Part shown: positions 6,269 to 7,316 of the stretch, in pieces
How positions within the stretch are numbered: the first letter of the stretch is position 1
How the letters are laid out: every line of letters starts with the position of its first letter
DNA from: RGDT01 sp964630925
GTDB lineage: Bacteria > Planctomycetota > Planctomycetia > Gemmatales > Gemmataceae
Assembly: GCA_964630925.1 (NCBI GenBank)
Contig: CAZVZK010000280.1
Location: 1-7,316 of the forward strand
Length of the DNA: 7,316 bases
Direction: 5' to 3'
The notes under the pieces: model-generated
Databases searched by the model: none
Told to the model about the DNA's origin: nothing
What the model saw: only the letters and a program-made list of their open reading frames with translations
Translations under genes and position numbers: made by a program

Positions 6269-7316
6269 TTACCGACGGCGGGCGCGGAAGACGTAGGTGT
6301 TCGTCGAGTACTCGTTGATCTGCTTGCCGTCCTTGCCGACCTCGACGACCTTGTTCGGCCAGTTCTGCGAGGTGATCAACGTGTTCCCGTTCGCCAGACG
6401 CACGCCGTGCGACGGCTGCATCACCGCCGTGCTGCTCCACACCTCCTTGCCCTTGGAGTCGTACTCCGACACCTTGTTCTGCCAGCCCAGGGGCAGGATC
6501 ACGTTGCCGTTGTCCAAGATCTCGTTCTGGTTGTACATCACCGCCGGCACCATGAACGAGCTCTTCTCCTTCCCCGAGCGGTCGTAGCGGATGATCTGAC
6601 GGTTCGTCGTGATCACCACCACCTCACCGCTCGGCAAACGGCGCGCCGAGTAGATGTCGTGCGGGCGCTCCAGCTTCCACAGCTCCTTGCCCGACTTGTC
6701 GCACTCCACCAGCAGGTTGCGGCAGGTGATGAACGTCCGCCCGTTGCGCAGGCGCTCGGCGGACATCGGCCACGACGGCACCTTCTTCTCCCACAGGATC
6801 TCGCCCTTGGTGTTGCGCTCCGTCACGCGCTGGCCGTTGTACTCCGCCACGAGGTACTTGTTGCCCGGCAGCGCCTGGCAGTCCCACGGGTTGAGCAGGC
6901 CCGTCATCGTCCAGCGCACGTTGTTGGCCTTGTCCAGCTCCTGGATCTGGTTGTTGTTCGCCTGCACCAGGATGGTGATGCCCTGGTACGGCTGACGCGC
7001 CTCCGCCGAGAAGCGGTCCACCATCACCACCTTCGCCTTGTTGTCGTCCCACCACCTGTCCCAGGCCGCCGCACGTTTCTTGCGGTTGTCGTCGCCCTCC
7101 GGCAGGTCCTTCGGCCCGCCGTCGCGGCCCAGCTTCGCCAGATACTCCTCCGCGGCGCTCGCCATCTCGACGGGGCCGTCGCCGACGAGCTTGATGAGGA
7201 CGGGCACCGCCTCCGGCTCCTTGGCGGAGGCCAGCGCCAGCGCGGTCTTCGCCCGTACGACGGGGTCCTTGTCCGCCAGGGCGAGGCGGACGTGCTTCAT
7301 GATCTCCTCCGTCAGC
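6269..7316 (-). CDS. Secreted-type HEAT plus beta-propeller protein (copy C), 5' end outside window
   Basis: The frame is open through the window edge, so the 348 residues seen are the C-terminal part. An ATG at 7300 lies inside a HEAT repeat (LTEEIMKHVRLALADKDPVVR) and is not the start. Aligned by eye with copy B, the visible part begins near B's residue 200 and has nearly the same length from there to the end, so about 200 residues including any signal peptide are missing. Visible parts in order: HEAT repeats (DKDPVVRAKTALALASAKEPEA), the linker AAAWDRWWDDN, then six propeller units with QIQELDKANNVRWTM, RVTERNTKGEILWEKKV, LLVECDKSGKELWKLER, QIIRYDRSGKEKSS, KVSEYDSKGKEVWSS and KVVEVGKDGKQINEY, and turn motifs such as LANGNTLIT. 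It ends VFRARRR with a TAA stop. This is the most regular propeller of the three. Its function is unknown; a role outside the cytoplasm is inferred from its paralogues. Confidence 0.88.
   Translation of the reverse strand, partial: LTEEIMKHVRLALADKDPVVRAKTALALASAKEPEAVPVLIKLVGDGPVEMASAAEEYLAKLGRDGGPKDLPEGDDNRKKRAAAWDRWWDDNKAKVVMVDRFSAEARQPYQGITILVQANNNQIQELDKANNVRWTMTGLLNPWDCQALPGNKYLVAEYNGQRVTERNTKGEILWEKKVPSWPMSAERLRNGRTFITCRNLLVECDKSGKELWKLERPHDIYSARRLPSGEVVVITTNRQIIRYDRSGKEKSSFMVPAVMYNQNEILDNGNVILPLGWQNKVSEYDSKGKEVWSSTAVMQPSHGVRLANGNTLITSQNWPNKVVEVGKDGKQINEYSTNTYVFRARRR

Noticed and set aside
7298..7300. ATG at 7300 as the start of propeller copy C
   Set aside because: It falls inside a HEAT repeat, the frame remains open to the window edge, and alignment with copies A and B places about 200 residues upstream.

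Overview
This GC-rich bacterial window has two blocks of genes on opposite strands that converge near position 1870. No gene carries a taxonomic marker. The likeliest source is a planctomycete or close relative: it has several secreted proteins with planctomycete-style HEAT repeats (signature like L-x-D-D-x-x-x-V/K-R-E-x-A/S), PDZ-plus-tail secreted proteins, tetrahydromethanopterin-type accessory genes, and an intergenic repeat built from TCCGTG units. This assignment is inference from family resemblance and no search was run.

Left block, plus strand (189-1879): two cytoplasmic proteins whose genes overlap by 4 bases (ATGA). The first is a RimK-like ATP-grasp ligase. The second belongs to the CitG/MdcB-like triphosphoribosyl-dephospho-CoA synthase superfamily (COG1767-like). 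No citrate lyase or malonate decarboxylase genes are visible. This pair recalls accessory genes found in bacterial tetrahydromethanopterin/methanofuran C1-transfer clusters, so a role in building or tailoring a C1 cofactor is the best guess. The first 188 bases hold no convincing gene.

Right block, minus strand (7316 down to 1856): three tandem paralogues, the first cut by the window edge, followed by a PDZ protein. The complete members start with a signal peptide. All three paralogues have HEAT-like alpha repeats, a W-rich linker and a C-terminal domain of about six PQQ/NHL-like beta-propeller units of the D-x-x-G-K-x-x-W type. The last three genes are closely packed (gaps of 27 and 12 bases) and each has a GAGG-type ribosome binding site, so they are probably one operon for exported proteins. 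The gap between the first and second paralogue holds a perfect 37-bp inverted repeat made of 9-base TCCGTGnnn units.

The two blocks collide: the coding sequence of the CitG-like gene and that of the PDZ gene overlap at their 3' ends by 24 bases, with no room for a terminator between them. No RNA gene, CRISPR array, transposase or classical terminator was seen.
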